NCBI GenBank assembly: GCA_003254885.1
Contig: QANT01002025.1
Span: 1 to 22,228, forward strand
Direction: 5' to 3'
Length of the DNA stretch: 22,228 bases
From: Purshia tridentata
Lineage: Eukaryota > Streptophyta > Magnoliopsida > Rosales > Rosaceae
Below are positions 8,174 through 22,228 of this stretch, piece after piece. The notes below the pieces were generated by a model. That model did no database searches. It saw only the letters and a program-made list of their open reading frames with translations, and was not told the DNA's origin. Position 1 is the first letter of the stretch, and each line of letters begins with the position of its first letter. Position numbers and translations under genes: made by a program.

Positions 8174-8782
8174 GGATATGAAAATTTTTCATATAAATAT
8201 ATGCTAATTAATTTTTTGAATTGCAATGTGTTGCCTGGCTTTAATTTTTCTTCTAACTTTTTTTTCTATATGGCTCTCCTTGTAAAACTTGAACTAGTAG
8301 AATAATAACTCTACTGCTTTAAGCCGGCCTCAAGGAATTGTCATCAATCCATTACTTGTTTTAGACATGCAATGAATTTCTCTGTGGTAAACTACATCTA
8401 ATTAACTCTTGCAGACATTCACGAAACCCTCTCGAGATAGGCTTCTAGCTCTCATGGCAAAGCATTTATCCCTCAACACCCACAACAAGAGTAAAATCAC
8501 GACAACCTTTTAATCGACAAATATACATTGGAAAGCTGAATTAAAAAGAAAATAATCGATAATATACAGTAAAACAATAGAAAAATTTATAGATTGCAAT
8601 GTTGCATCAAGTTTCCACTAGAGTCAATGTTCTGTTACAATCTGCAATATGTTATTTCCACGTCTAATGTTCAATATTCAAACACTCTGGTTGACAAACA
8701 AACTAGATGATAAACAGACAGTGTTTTAAAATAAAAAATAAATCTGTATTGAATAAATTACATCCAAATTGTCTATTAAAAA
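8174..8782. other. Spacer between converging genes
   Basis: AG-peptide copy 3 and the NEK kinase gene point toward each other, so both 3' ends lie here. No further gene is seen; the DNA is AT-rich and I could not fix the kinase poly(A) site. Confidence 0.5.
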
Positions 8783-13740
<4,958 letters not shown>

Positions 13741-13749
13741 AGCCACTTA

Positions 13750-14072
13750 AGACCTTCAAAACGCGGAAGATATACAGTACAGTAAGTAAACCCAGCTTTG
13801 GTGATGAATCCCAATTGTTAAATTGACCCAATTTGGACTCATCAGGAACTCACTCCCAACAATAAAAACAAAAATTCTGCTTCCATAGCCAAATTTGACC
13901 CAAAATTTAAAGACCCAGAAAAGAAAAATGTGCATAATACCTGAAAAACAGCAGTAATCAGTTTTTGCAGCACCAACTGCTATGTAATGTTCCTCAAAGG
14001 ATGACCCTTGAGTCCCAAAGCTACTGAATTTCCAAAAACTAGAGAGAGAGAGAGAGAGAGATAGATATATAA
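13750..14072 (-). promoter_or_regulatory. Promoter and 5' UTR of the NEK kinase gene, with (GA)n
   Basis: On the minus strand, TTTATATATC (about 14063-14072) is a TATA-like box. It is followed by a CT repeat of about 22 bp (14041-14062), a pyrimidine patch common at plant core promoters. A likely 5' UTR intron runs from CAG/GTATTATG (donor near 13940) to an acceptor near 13757 (TTTTGAAG). Start site and UTR intron are predictions. Confidence 0.45.
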
Positions 14073-14107
14073 ATGAGGAAAGCTTTATTCCACAATAATA
14101 ATGATAT

Positions 14108-14132
14108 CACACACACACACACGTACACACAC
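14108..14132. repeat. (AC)n microsatellite
   Basis: CA dinucleotides with one CGTA interruption, about 25 bp, upstream of the kinase promoter. Confidence 0.85.
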
Positions 14133-14859
14133 TCAAGTAAAGCAACAAGAGCACTAAATATGATAATCAAGAATGTGATGATTACTTGCCAAAAAAGTAG
14201 AGAGTTAGAGAAGGGTGGAAGGGCAGCCTCAAGTAAAGCAAGTGTAGCACATATGTATATAATACCGCTTAAATTGGAAGTTGATTATCTACCAAATAGA
14301 AAGTGGGGTTTGGAAGGCAAAAGCTAAAGTAACAGGAATAGAAGACTAAAGAAAAAGGCAAAGCTTTGCTTGCATTTGCAGATTCATGGGAGAGATCAAC
14401 TCCTCTCTCTCACCAGGGAATGTTTTCCAGCGCGTAGTTGGGATGTCATTGTCCTTGCAACTTATAAATCTAATTCTTTCTCCTTTTTTTTTCGGTTTTT
14501 CAAGGGAAAGACTCAATTTGTGCTTGTCCACTTGGTTGGAGCGATTCAATTCTAGAATTACTCTTTTAGCCTCCCCAATATTCTTTATTTGTTTATAATT
14601 TTTTTTTTCTTTGGATCGAATAAAATTATTTTTATCTTTCATCAATTCTTTAACCACCAAATTATTTCTTTTCTAATTTTAAATTTTTAAAAAGTAATAA
14701 AAACGACAATCGGCACCTGGCTTGGCCAAAAGTGAAAAGGTGGACATTTAATTAATTAAATAAAGAACAATATTTGAATCATCTTTTGAGAGTATCCTAA
14801 AGTTATTTCACTCTTTCAAATTATACCTTACGAGTTTACAATTACATCGTTTAAAGCAG
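14133..14859. other. Upstream flank of the kinase gene, no gene seen
   Basis: AT-rich, with overlapping short open frames on both strands between 14346 and 14660 that show no similarity I recognise. Low-complexity T and A runs dominate. Confidence 0.45.
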
Positions 14860-15362
14860 GTTGGTTTGGTTTTTACATAAAAAAAAAATACTTATCTATT
14901 TATGAATCGAATTAAACCGCTAATTTAATTCAGTGAAAAATTTGAATTATTTTTAAACCATCTACCAAACCAAAATTAAATAGGTTCTTTTTAATATTAT
15001 CATATCCATTGCGTTTTCATTTCCTCCCATTTCTCTTATCCCTTCCCTTCTCAGTTTCAACCTCCCTTTCATCAATGTCTCCATCTCCTTTCTTACTTTG
15101 CAACTTCTTACAATTGTCTAATTTAATTTCTTCATATTTTTCTCTCAATCTTCTTCATCTCTCCATTGTATTTTTCTTTGTTTCATTTTCCTCTCTCCCA
15201 AACAATTCAAACCGATCAAACCAAACCAAACAAACGATGAATGGATTTGTTTGGTTCGGTTAAATATATGGTTTAGTTGGTTTTTATTTGAAAAAAAAAA
15301 TTCAAACCGATTAGATAGGTTTAGTTTGCAATTTTGGACAAAAATTGAACCAATCTGAACCA
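14860..15362. repeat. Degenerate GGTTTGG/CCAAACC-type repeat with hairpin
   Basis: The left part has GGTTGGTTTGGTTTTTACAT (from about 14861), and the right end in reverse reads GGTTCAGATTGGTTCAATTT, suggesting worn inverted termini. Inside, 15219-15234 (AACCAAACCAAACAAA) pairs with 15246-15261 (TTTGTTTGGTTCGGTT) at 14 of 16 positions around an 11-base loop. This style of sequence is common in plant non-autonomous transposons. The boundaries are approximate. Confidence 0.4.
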
Positions 15363-16443
15363 TGCCTACTACTACTATGACCATGATCCATGATCATGGA
15401 TGATGCATTAAACACATCCACTCATCATTCTATCTACCCATTAAATTGCCCCAATAATCTCTTTTTTTATATTTTTAAAACAATGGGGTAAGATGTTTGA
15501 TAAAATGTCTTTCCAAAGAAGCTGAAACAGAAACAATAAAGAATACCTAAGAGTTTCTTTCTCTTCAAAAAAAACATATATAAAAATTTCCTCATCTCAG
15601 CCTTTAAAGAAAATTTGTGATCAACTACTACTAACCATGGCGTCTCAACTATCATCATTGCTTGGTCAATGCTGGTTTAGGAAGGAGAAAGGGGTGCAAT
15701 TTCTTCATTTTATGGTTTGATTTTACAAGGGGTAAAATTGGAATTAAAATCTAAAATGAAACAAAATGTGAACCAAGTCACCAACTGATCGAATGTTTAG
15801 ATTTGCATGTATTCACCTAATTAGTTGGGATGGGACTTGAGAACTTCTACAACTTTTAAACACAGCTTTCATGACATTTTTTATATGGGCCAATAATCAC
15901 AAGTATAAAGAGTCATGTTTTGATGTAATTACAGTCTTGCAAGATAACCAAACCAACTGATCATGTAAAGAACCTCAATTAAGGAACATGAGTAGAGTTG
16001 GGCGAGTTGAAGAGTCGAGCTGAACAAAATCCAAGATATTAAATTTTGGGTCTCAACATCGACTAATAAATAATTTTATTGTCAAGGAATGCCCACTTTA
16101 CTTCGTTTTATTGCCAAGCCATGAGGTACTCAAGTATACCAAATGACTGTTTAACAATGCTTTTAAAATTGTTAAAAACATTTTCAGATTAGTAATAATG
16201 TTTTTATTAGCGTTTGACATAAATATATATAAATACTTATGAATTATAAAAACGTTTTTAATAAATTTTTTGAAAAACACCTAACATGTAATTTCATCAA
16301 AAAACACTTCAAGTGTTTTTAAATAAACAACTTAGAATTTTTATAAAAATTTGTATATGTTTTTTTACAAAACATTACTAAATAAAAACACTTCGAAAAA
16401 ACAGCGCCAAACGGATCTCAAAGTACTTGTATATTACGTGGTT
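15363..16443. other. Intergenic DNA, palindrome and worn repeats, no gene seen
   Basis: CCATGATCATGG at 15388-15399 is a perfect 12-bp palindrome inside a run of ATGATC-type steps. The stretch 16100-16420 is AT-rich with AAAAACACTTCAAGTGTTTTT and ends with CGCCAAACGGATC, which resembles a common plant repeat end, but no partner end is convincing. Confidence 0.4.
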
Positions 16444-16495
16444 TGCCTAGGAACACAAACTGCCTAGGAACACAAACTGCCTGGGAATGACGTCA
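16444..16495. repeat. 17-bp tandem repeat ending at a TGACGTCA palindrome
   Basis: TGCCTAGGAACACAAAC occurs at 16444-16460 and 16461-16477, followed by a partial third copy TGCCTGGGAA (16478-16487) and then TGACGTCA (16488-16495), the bZIP C-box palindrome. It lies about 400 bp beyond the 3' end of the J-protein gene, so a promoter role is doubtful. Confidence 0.75.
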
Positions 16496-16909
16496 AAGGG
16501 CAATTTTGGAAAATTGTAACTACCACAGACCCAACACCAGACAAGCAAGACCTCAATGAATAAGTGAAGGTTTGTTTAAAGTGGCCGTGCATGCTTTGAT
16601 CTAGTTTAAAATTAAACATAGACATTTGTCCACAATGGCAGAACAAGCTTCCATTAAGAAAAAGAAAGGATCAATTAACTTGTCATGAGAACATTTGCAT
16701 ATTTAAAACCTTGTAAAGCATCAAAAGAAAACTCACATACATTTTTCCATTTGCATATTTTAAGTAAAGCATCAGGCAAATGAATCTAAAACCATCTACA
16801 GAAGAAAAAACTCACATAAAATTTTCTGGCATGTTTAAATAGTTCTTTTATAGAAAGAAATTTTGAGCACATCATCAACATAGACTAAATTTTACTCTAG
16901 AAGGTCAAG

Positions 16910-17973
16910 TTACTTGCGTTTTGATTTTCTGGAGGACCTTTTGCTTTCAAGCCTTTTCTGTGTAGCCTCAAATTCTTCTTCTGTGGGTTCTGAAGAATCA
17001 TTACTCCCACCATACTTAGAAACTAGATTAGAGAACATAGAATCAAACCGATCTTTCCTCTCATTTCGGCGCTGAGATATGATTGCATACAGTTCTGGTT
17101 CTGACTGCTTATTTGACCTGTCAAAGATTTAAGCACAAATATTTTCATTCCTTGATCAAGCTACTAAAAAAATGTGAATAATAAAATAAACTTGAAGTGA
17201 GGTACTCACTTGTCCTTCCTTCTTAAAGGACTAGTAGGAGGTTTTGTTTCAGATACTTTCTTTGCCCATTTTGTGTAGGCTTTGGTTGATTTCAGTTCTC
17301 CTGCACACAGAGGGGGGAAAGGGGGAAAGTGAATCAGCAACATGAAAGATACCCTGCATACCCCTAAATGCAGAACAATTCAGTACACCAATAGTGCATC
17401 AAATGGTGTCAAGATAACTTACATACAGACTGTAAAAAAAGAAGAAAACTGAAAATATATGCAAGAGCTTCATCACTGATTGATAAAATTTGTATTCATT
17501 ACTGTTAAGATGGTCCTGGACGTCTTGCATGATACCTTCAATATCAATGCCATCATGTCTTTTTTCAATATACACAATTCAACTAAGTTACCATTGATAA
17601 TTGTTTTTCATAATATCTATAACAAAAATAAAGCCCTCTTATAGTAACAGTCACATCTGGTAGGATCAGTGTCAATTTCAAGAATAAGAAAACTAATAGA
17701 TATAACTAATTCTTTCATGTCTTGACCATCTTATCTTTTCCCAGTAAACAAAAACAAGGGAGCCATATAATTCAACATTCAAAGTTAACCTGATCACCTA
17801 CACTATTGTGTTGTGGATATCCTAAGTGAAACAATCAGCCATGGTTTGCAAGCCAGGTATGAGCCTATATTAAAGAATTCTCAGTAAGAACAAGAAACAT
17901 GCCTATATTAAAGAATTCTCAGTAAGAACAAGAAACATACTTTTTTGGTAGGATTAGTTAATTTTTCTTTTTC

Positions 17974-18011
<38 letters not shown>

Positions 18012-19281
18012 CAAAGATATCCACACCTGCAGCTATTGCCTCATCAAGAATATCCTTGAAGCGGTGTGAATCAAGTTTAGGATCTGAGCAAAGCATTGAA
18101 CAGAAGAGTCTGCAAGGGAAACGACTGTAAGCATCAAGCAGGAAACCCAAATGAGAAAAAGGATTAACACAATGCTAATACCTGTTCATATTACCCTTGC
18201 ACTTGCCATACAGATCAATCAAATCTTTCTTCTCAGAATCAGATCCTCTGTAGTTCGCTTCAAACTCTTCAATATCTGCTTCAGTTACCTGCAAATGATG
18301 TATATGTTGTCATAAATCTACAGAAAGTACAAATGGCGTGATTTTGTATCAGAAGGAAGCATGAAGAGATGAAAATATCATGACCTTTTTATACAAGGCT
18401 CGGAAAAATTCGCGCAGATTCTGAACAACATCACCAGCAAGGTCCTGCTCATGAAAACGGGCCAAACAAAATAAGCACTACTAAATGATTAAGGCAATTG
18501 TGATTTCCCTGAGGATATAAATGCTGCAATAATTCCAATTCAGAAACATCACAACTGACAAATTTTCTTGTCATTTGCAATAATGAATCTTATTTACCAC
18601 TATGCAGAAGATTTTCTAACAATGTGAATTTTGAAATTATGGGTTCGCTCTCATATTGCAAAAACAAAGAATAAACGTCACAAACTCACATCATCGTCAA
18701 TGCAACCAGTCTGGTCGTAAAGTGCTCGTTTCTCCCCATCCCCAAGAATTGAGATCACTTTTTGCAATTGCTGAAACTTCTCTTTAGCTCCCTGTACAAG
18801 CAAAAATGAAGAATTACACTTACAACTTACAGCATAACCATAGTTCACAGTTCACAGTTCACAGTTGAGAGACAAAGCAGAAAAACCATGATTTTTATCA
18901 AGTTTCACCTCGCCAGGATTTTTATCGGGATGGAGTCGCAATGCCAACTTATGATACGCTTTCTTTATTTCCTGTTGAGTCGCGCTTCTTTCCACGCCAA
19001 GAACCTACAGAACAAGGACAACCAAATGCCTTTCAAAACCCCCAATTTCCCAAATTAGGGCAAGAAAAATTAAAAATTAAAAATTAAAAATCTAAATTTT
19101 GTAGCTTAAAGAAAGAAGTCGAGAAATTAATCAAATCACATCACGCGAAATTTTGAACGTAATTCTCAAACACCTCGTAGAGGTTTTTCTCGTCGGTGGA
19201 AGAGGCGTTGTGATCTTCGTCTTCTTCCATTTCTGGTACTTGCTTTTGCTCAGAATCCCTAGCTCTCTTTTTCTTACCCAT
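16910..19281 (-). CDS. ATJ6: J-domain co-chaperone, DNAJC9/ATJ6 type, 8 exons, 284 aa
   Basis: Coding exons in transcript order: 19281-19174, 19004-18909, 18791-18690, 18444-18385, 18288-18182, 18109-18027, 17300-17210, 17117-16910. All introns are GT-AG, though exon 4 has a weak donor (GTCATG). The protein starts MGKKKRAR, a possible nuclear signal. The J domain covers residues 33-98 ([14 protein letters not shown] ... YDQTG), with HPD at 61-63 to stimulate HSP70 ATPase activity. Then follow [22 protein letters not shown] and a mid region with [16 protein letters not shown] and LFCSMLCSD, as in DNAJC9 relatives. The end is basic, [15 protein letters not shown]. Human DNAJC9 is a histone H3-H4 co-chaperone; Arabidopsis ATJ6 is, from memory, a similar length. 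All segments are intact. Histone binding in plants is inferred. It lies in the same orientation as the kinase gene, about 3 kb apart, with its own promoter. Confidence 0.92.
17863..17938. repeat. Perfect 38-bp tandem duplication in J-protein intron 6
   Basis: The unit beginning GCCTATATTAAAGAATTCTC and ending AGAAACAT occurs at 17863-17900 and 17901-17938 with no difference, so the duplication is recent or the assembly doubled it. Confidence 0.9.
17978..18009. repeat. (GA)n microsatellite in J-protein intron 6
   Basis: About 32 bp of GA. On the coding strand it is a CT tract that starts 17 nt after the donor of intron 6 (exon 6 ends at 18027). Confidence 0.9.
18842..18865. repeat. Short AGTTCAC heptamer repeat
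   Basis: Three AGTTCAC units and a partial fourth in intron 2 of the J-protein gene. Confidence 0.75.
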
Positions 19282-19348
19282 TTCGCGAACCAGATGTTTT
19301 TGGAATTTTGGAGAAGAAGACGATCTAGTAGAGGAGTAGTAGGGGCTA

Positions 19349-19518
19349 TATTTATATGCGAATTTTGGGGATTCCGATTTGTTCCCGCCAATTTGCGCAC
19401 CACTGTACTATTTTCCCGCCGCGAAAATCTGGTGGAGGAATTCCTAGTGTCATGGGCCGCGGTACTAAGACTAAGCCCATAATACATTTGGGCCAAAACC
19501 GATGATATTTCAAGCCCA
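19349..19518 (-). promoter_or_regulatory. Promoter of the J-protein gene: TATA, E2F-like and site II motifs
   Basis: A minus-strand TATAAATA lies at 19349-19356, 68 bp before the ATG. Further upstream are E2F-type sequences: GTTCCCGCC (19381-19389), TTTTCCCGCC (19411-19420) and the overlapping CCGCGAAAA (19419-19427). Four TGGGCY site II motifs follow: 19453-19458, 19474-19479, 19489-19494 and 19513-19518. Two of these are within a 39-bp-period direct repeat (AAGCCCATAATACATTTGG at 19473 and 19512). E2F and site II (TCP-bound) motifs mark genes of dividing cells and S phase, which suits a histone co-chaperone. Confidence 0.65.
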
Positions 19519-19538
19519 TAATACATTTGGCCGAAATC

Positions 19539-19551
19539 TTCTAGAATCTTC
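19539..19551. promoter_or_regulatory. Perfect three-unit heat-shock element
   Basis: TTC-TA-GAA-TC-TTC is an ideal nTTCnnGAAnnTTCn site, with an extra GAA at 19533. It lies 258 bp upstream of the J-protein ATG. It could serve that gene or the plus-strand LTR-like promoter at 19730. Confidence 0.55.
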
Positions 19552-19559
19552 CATAGTCT

Positions 19560-20040
19560 CCTGAAGCTTACAAGACACTTCGAAACGATCTAAAACATTT
19601 TAGAGCCTTCCAGTAAGCAGCAGATATTTTAATCTCACTAGGTTTAATGTACGTTCTAAACATATTTATTGTAAAATATAGACTGTTAGATCAAAGTAAT
19701 CCTAACTGTCCGTTGATGAAGTGGATGACTATAAATAAAGGAGAAGACTATTTGGCCAAACCATCTAACAAATTGTGAACATTCTTGATTTCAAGACAAC
19801 GTGTTCTTTCTCCCACATTCATATTCTTCCTAGCATTCTCTAAGTATTTTACATGCTTTCTTTTGTTTTTCAATCTTGGGGTGTAAGTGTTTAAGGCTCA
19901 CTTAGCTTGTTTGAAAGAGCGATAAAGTCTAAGGTTGCACGGGTGGAAGGCTTAAAAGAGTCATACCTTGACACTAGGACCCATGATATTCTAGACCAAT
20001 TCACAATATCTATGGGCCCAGACAAGAGATGTACCTGCGG
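19560..20040 (+). repeat. LTR-like sequence with plus-strand TATA box
   Basis: The order here resembles the U3-R-U5 layout of a plant LTR: a run of short motifs such as TCTAAAACATTTTAGA, a TATA box TATAAATA (19730-19737) followed by AAGGAGAAGAC, then a T-rich leader and GGGTGTAAGTG. I cannot find a second LTR, a primer-binding site or any retroelement protein. It may be a solo or broken LTR. Confidence 0.3.
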
Positions 20041-20489
20041 TGTGGGTCCAACCACTAGCGATGAAAATGGTGACGTGGTGGGTGAAAGCTTGTGGGGTGG
20101 TTGGGATAGCAGAGGCTTATACTGGTTGGGTTTCACATTTTGGAGTGGGATGTGTAGTATGAATGTGTTGGTGGAGTGTGTAGTGTTTAAATTGGATGGG
20201 TGTGTAGTGAGAAATTTAGTAAAAGAAGAAAAAGAAATTTATGGAATTTTCAGGATTCATGTTTAACTTATAAATAAAATTAAAGTGTTCCAAATCATTT
20301 TTTGGAGTTAATCAAGGAAACCCTATTAAAGTATTTAAAACAATTAATTTTCAAACCTTCTATCATCGTGACTCATCTTTGATAACTAATTTATCTAAAT
20401 TAGATATTATGCCACCCCTCATTCCTATTTACTCAAGGATTGATCCTCTGTTAATCATGTGCTAATCTCATATTAATCAATTAAATTGT
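20041..20489. other. Intergenic DNA, no gene seen
   Basis: The stretch 20040-20240 is G/T-rich on the plus strand (GTGTGTAGTG-type steps) and then AT-rich. Its open frame of about 119 codons across 19907-20266 has no recognisable similarity and spans the LTR-like sequence, so I do not call it a gene. Confidence 0.4.
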
Positions 20490-20935
20490 GTCATTTTACA
20501 ATATAGGCTTATGATCGAAATCGTTCACTTTTTAAATCATCCTTTAAAAATCATCTATGCAAAATATAAATTAAATCAGAAATTGTTTAGTCTTGTAACT
20601 ATAGTAAAATAAACAACAATGCTACACTTACTATATTTTCATACTATAATTTTAAACTACTTTACATAACATTTATATATTAGATACTAAAAAAAAAAAA
20701 AACCGTAAAAATAAAGAAAAACCATGTCCAATACAGTAATAATATGTAAGACAGTATAAGAAATGGGGTAAAAATAGTATTATTGAAAACCAATATATAG
20801 TTTTGGTAACTGTTAAACTCACCATTTGTTTATTCAATAGTTGTTGCATGACTAAACAACTTTCAATTTGATTAATTTTTTGTAGAGATTAAAAATTGAA
20901 AGGTTCCAATCATGAGTCTATCTTGTAAAACAACA
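20490..20935. mobile_element. Decayed relative of the 2877-3258 MITE, split by an insertion
   Basis: The left half (about 20490-20615: CGAAATCGTTCA, AATCATCTATGCAAAATA, TAAATCAGAAATTGTTTAG) aligns with 2950-3055. The right half (about 20815-20935: GACTAAACAAC, TTGATTAATTTTTTG, AAAGGTTCCAATCATGAG) aligns with 3105-3195. Several substitutions show greater age. The two halves are separated by foreign sequence. Confidence 0.6.
20617..20785. mobile_element. Possible short element nested in the decayed MITE
   Basis: It begins CAATGCTACACTTACTA, and its other end in reverse begins CAATAATACTATTTTTACC. The ends are only partly similar. A resembling start, ACAATACTACACTTACC, is at about 6149. Its position exactly at the break of the older MITE supports a nested insertion. 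Confidence 0.4.
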
Positions 20936-20965
20936 CAGTTTAATTAATTGGTATGAGATCAAAGT

Positions 20966-22163
20966 GTTAAATTTCGAAATTTTCCGCGAAATTTCGTTTT
21001 TAGGGGGGGACAAAATTTTAAAAGCTTCCCTAAAAAATTTCAGAGAAATTTTGGTTATTTCGGCGAAATTTCAAAATGAAATTCAAACCCTAAAATCCAA
21101 AATCACAATTACACAAAATTGGCACATAAGACATTAGGGGAATGAAAGCCTACGGTGAAGGAAGAAAAACCCATAAAAAAAAAATGGTGATCAAAGCTCG
21201 GAAGTGGCTGGAATCGGTGAAAGAATCCGACGGTGTTATGGTTTAATTTTGCATTTTCCGACGCCGATGGTGGCTGGCCGGCATGGAGGAAGGGCGAGAG
21301 GAGATGGCCGGCGCTTAGGGGTCCCGTTGGTGGCCTTGGGTTGACCGGAAAAGGTTGGACTGGTGGCCGGAATTTTTGGTGGTGTGATTGTTCGAAAGAG
21401 GAAGAGGAAAAGAAAAAAGAAAGAAGAAGACCAAGGTCCAAGTCACAAGCTGCAGGGAGAGAAGGGAAAGAAAGAAAAGGGAGGAAAGAAAAAAAGAAAG
21501 GAAAAGAAAAAAGGAAGGAAAAGAAAAAAAGGAAGGAAAAATAAAAAAAACGAAGGAAAAGAAAAAAAGAAGGAAAAGAAAAAATGAAGGAAAAAAAGAA
21601 GGAAAGGAAAAAAGAAAGAAAAAAAGAAAAAATTTAGAATTAATTGAGGTTTGAGGCATTTATGCAATTAGAAAAAAAAAGATTTGGAATTTCGTATAAA
21701 GTTTTATTTAGTATTTTAATTTTGGAGTTTCATTTAGTCTTTTGTTTTGGAGTTTCATTTTTTTTTTTAATTTCTAAACATATATTTCTATACAAAAAAT
21801 ATTTAAAAATACCCTAAAAGGCCTAAATCTCTTATACCTTATTCTAAAAAATATAAAATATAAATAATATACTAATTCATTTATTAATTATACTAATTTT
21901 ATTTAACTGTATATTTGTCTTCAGCACACATTAGAATCACCTTAACATATGAAACCTATTATAAAATTTGGTTTCTTCAATATATTTTTTTATCAATATA
22001 GTAGATTATATGTTAAATAAACATATAGTAAAGTTTCATTACAAATTTCCGTATTTTAATAATAATTTTCATCATTTCTCTCAAAATCCTAGCGAAATCA
22101 AAATTTTTTTTAAAATTTCTATCGAAACTTCTATTGAAAATTTTCATAAAACTGAAATTTAAC
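20966..22163. mobile_element. Possible 1.2-kb non-autonomous element with GTTAAATTTC ends
   Basis: The left end reads GTTAAATTTCGAAATTTT and the right end in reverse reads GTTAAATTTCAGTTTTAT. Both flanks are dense in AAATTTCG-type motifs: CCGCGAAATTTCG, CGGCGAAATTTC, and in reverse GAAGTTTCGATAG. Between them are a GC-rich segment (21215-21380, with repeated TGGCCGG) and a polypurine tract. No transposase and no target duplication are seen. GTTAAATTTC is only a 10-bp match, so the boundaries are tentative. Confidence 0.38.
21400..21640 (+). repeat. Polypurine tract, GGAAAAGAAAAAA-type
   Basis: About 240 bp are almost only A and G on the plus strand, in variable GGAAAAGAAAAAA/GAAGGAAAG units. 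The Lys/Glu/Arg-rich or Phe/Ser-rich open frames across it are a by-product of composition and not genes. Mirror-symmetric homopurine DNA can form triplexes. Confidence 0.85.
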
Positions 22164-22228
22164 TCTTTATATAAGATTAAGAAATTAGCAGGGGATACAT
22201 GAATAACTCTAAAAATCTTAGGTTGGGA
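21661..22228. other. AT-rich terminal stretch, no gene seen
   Basis: It contains a GGAGTTTCATTTAGT/GGAGTTTCATTTTTT direct repeat (about 21723-21760). The rest is low complexity and partly belongs to the possible element ending at 22163. Confidence 0.4.

Noticed and set aside
14041..14132. CRISPR-like or satellite array
   Set aside because: Only simple GA and CA dinucleotide repeats, with no spacers.
14346..14660. Lys-rich minus-strand frame of 104 codons upstream of the kinase gene
   Set aside because: Composition reflects poly-T and poly-A runs, and frames on the opposite strand are equally open.
19907..20266. Plus-strand frame of 119 codons
   Set aside because: No recognisable domain, and it spans LTR-like and G/T-rich repeat sequence.
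21233..21667. Several Lys/Glu-rich and Phe-rich frames
   Set aside because: Produced by the polypurine tract; no codon signal beyond repeat composition.

Overview
The window looks like nuclear DNA from a dicot plant. Its genes are split by short GT-AG introns, its intergenic DNA is AT-rich, and it carries many small non-autonomous transposons. Protein similarity and repeat style suggest a woody eudicot, possibly Rosaceae, but the species is not proven.

Layout. (1) 1-8.2 kb holds three intronless + strand genes for AGP23/AGP40-type arabinogalactan peptides (1591-1854, 4406-4690, 7717-8019). They are tandem duplicates that share core-promoter blocks and, for copies 2 and 3, 3' UTR blocks. Small transposons separate them: a hAT-type element with an 8-bp target duplication (120-705), a foldback MITE (2877-3258), a complete TRIM retrotransposon with 113-bp LTRs (3515-3856), a small foldback (5025-5172) and a 290-bp inverted-repeat element (6379-6668). 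(2) 8783-13740, minus strand, is a 13-exon NEK-family kinase gene (NEK5/NEK6 type) that reconstructs to an intact 670-residue protein. Two introns carry tandem duplications, one of them meeting at an N and probably an assembly artefact. (3) 13.8-16.9 kb is spacer with simple repeats and a degenerate repeat. (4) 16910-19281, minus strand, is an 8-exon J-domain gene of the DNAJC9/ATJ6 type, reconstructing to 284 residues. Its promoter has E2F-like sites, site II (TGGGCY) motifs, a TATA box and a perfect heat-shock element. (5) 19.5-22.2 kb is repeat-derived: LTR-like sequence, a decayed relative of the 2877-3258 MITE with another element nested in it, and a possible 1.2-kb inverted-repeat element containing a polypurine tract of about 240 bp.

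Functionally, the three peptide genes would make secreted, probably GPI-anchored proteoglycan cores, in Arabidopsis mainly a pollen function. The kinase family acts in microtubule and growth control, and the J-protein family in histone and HSP70 handling. Nothing indicates that these gene groups work in one pathway. I found no evidence for a new multi-gene system. The most notable points are the diverging peptide cluster with a premature stop in copy 3, the cell-cycle/heat promoter of the J-protein gene, and the layered small transposons.
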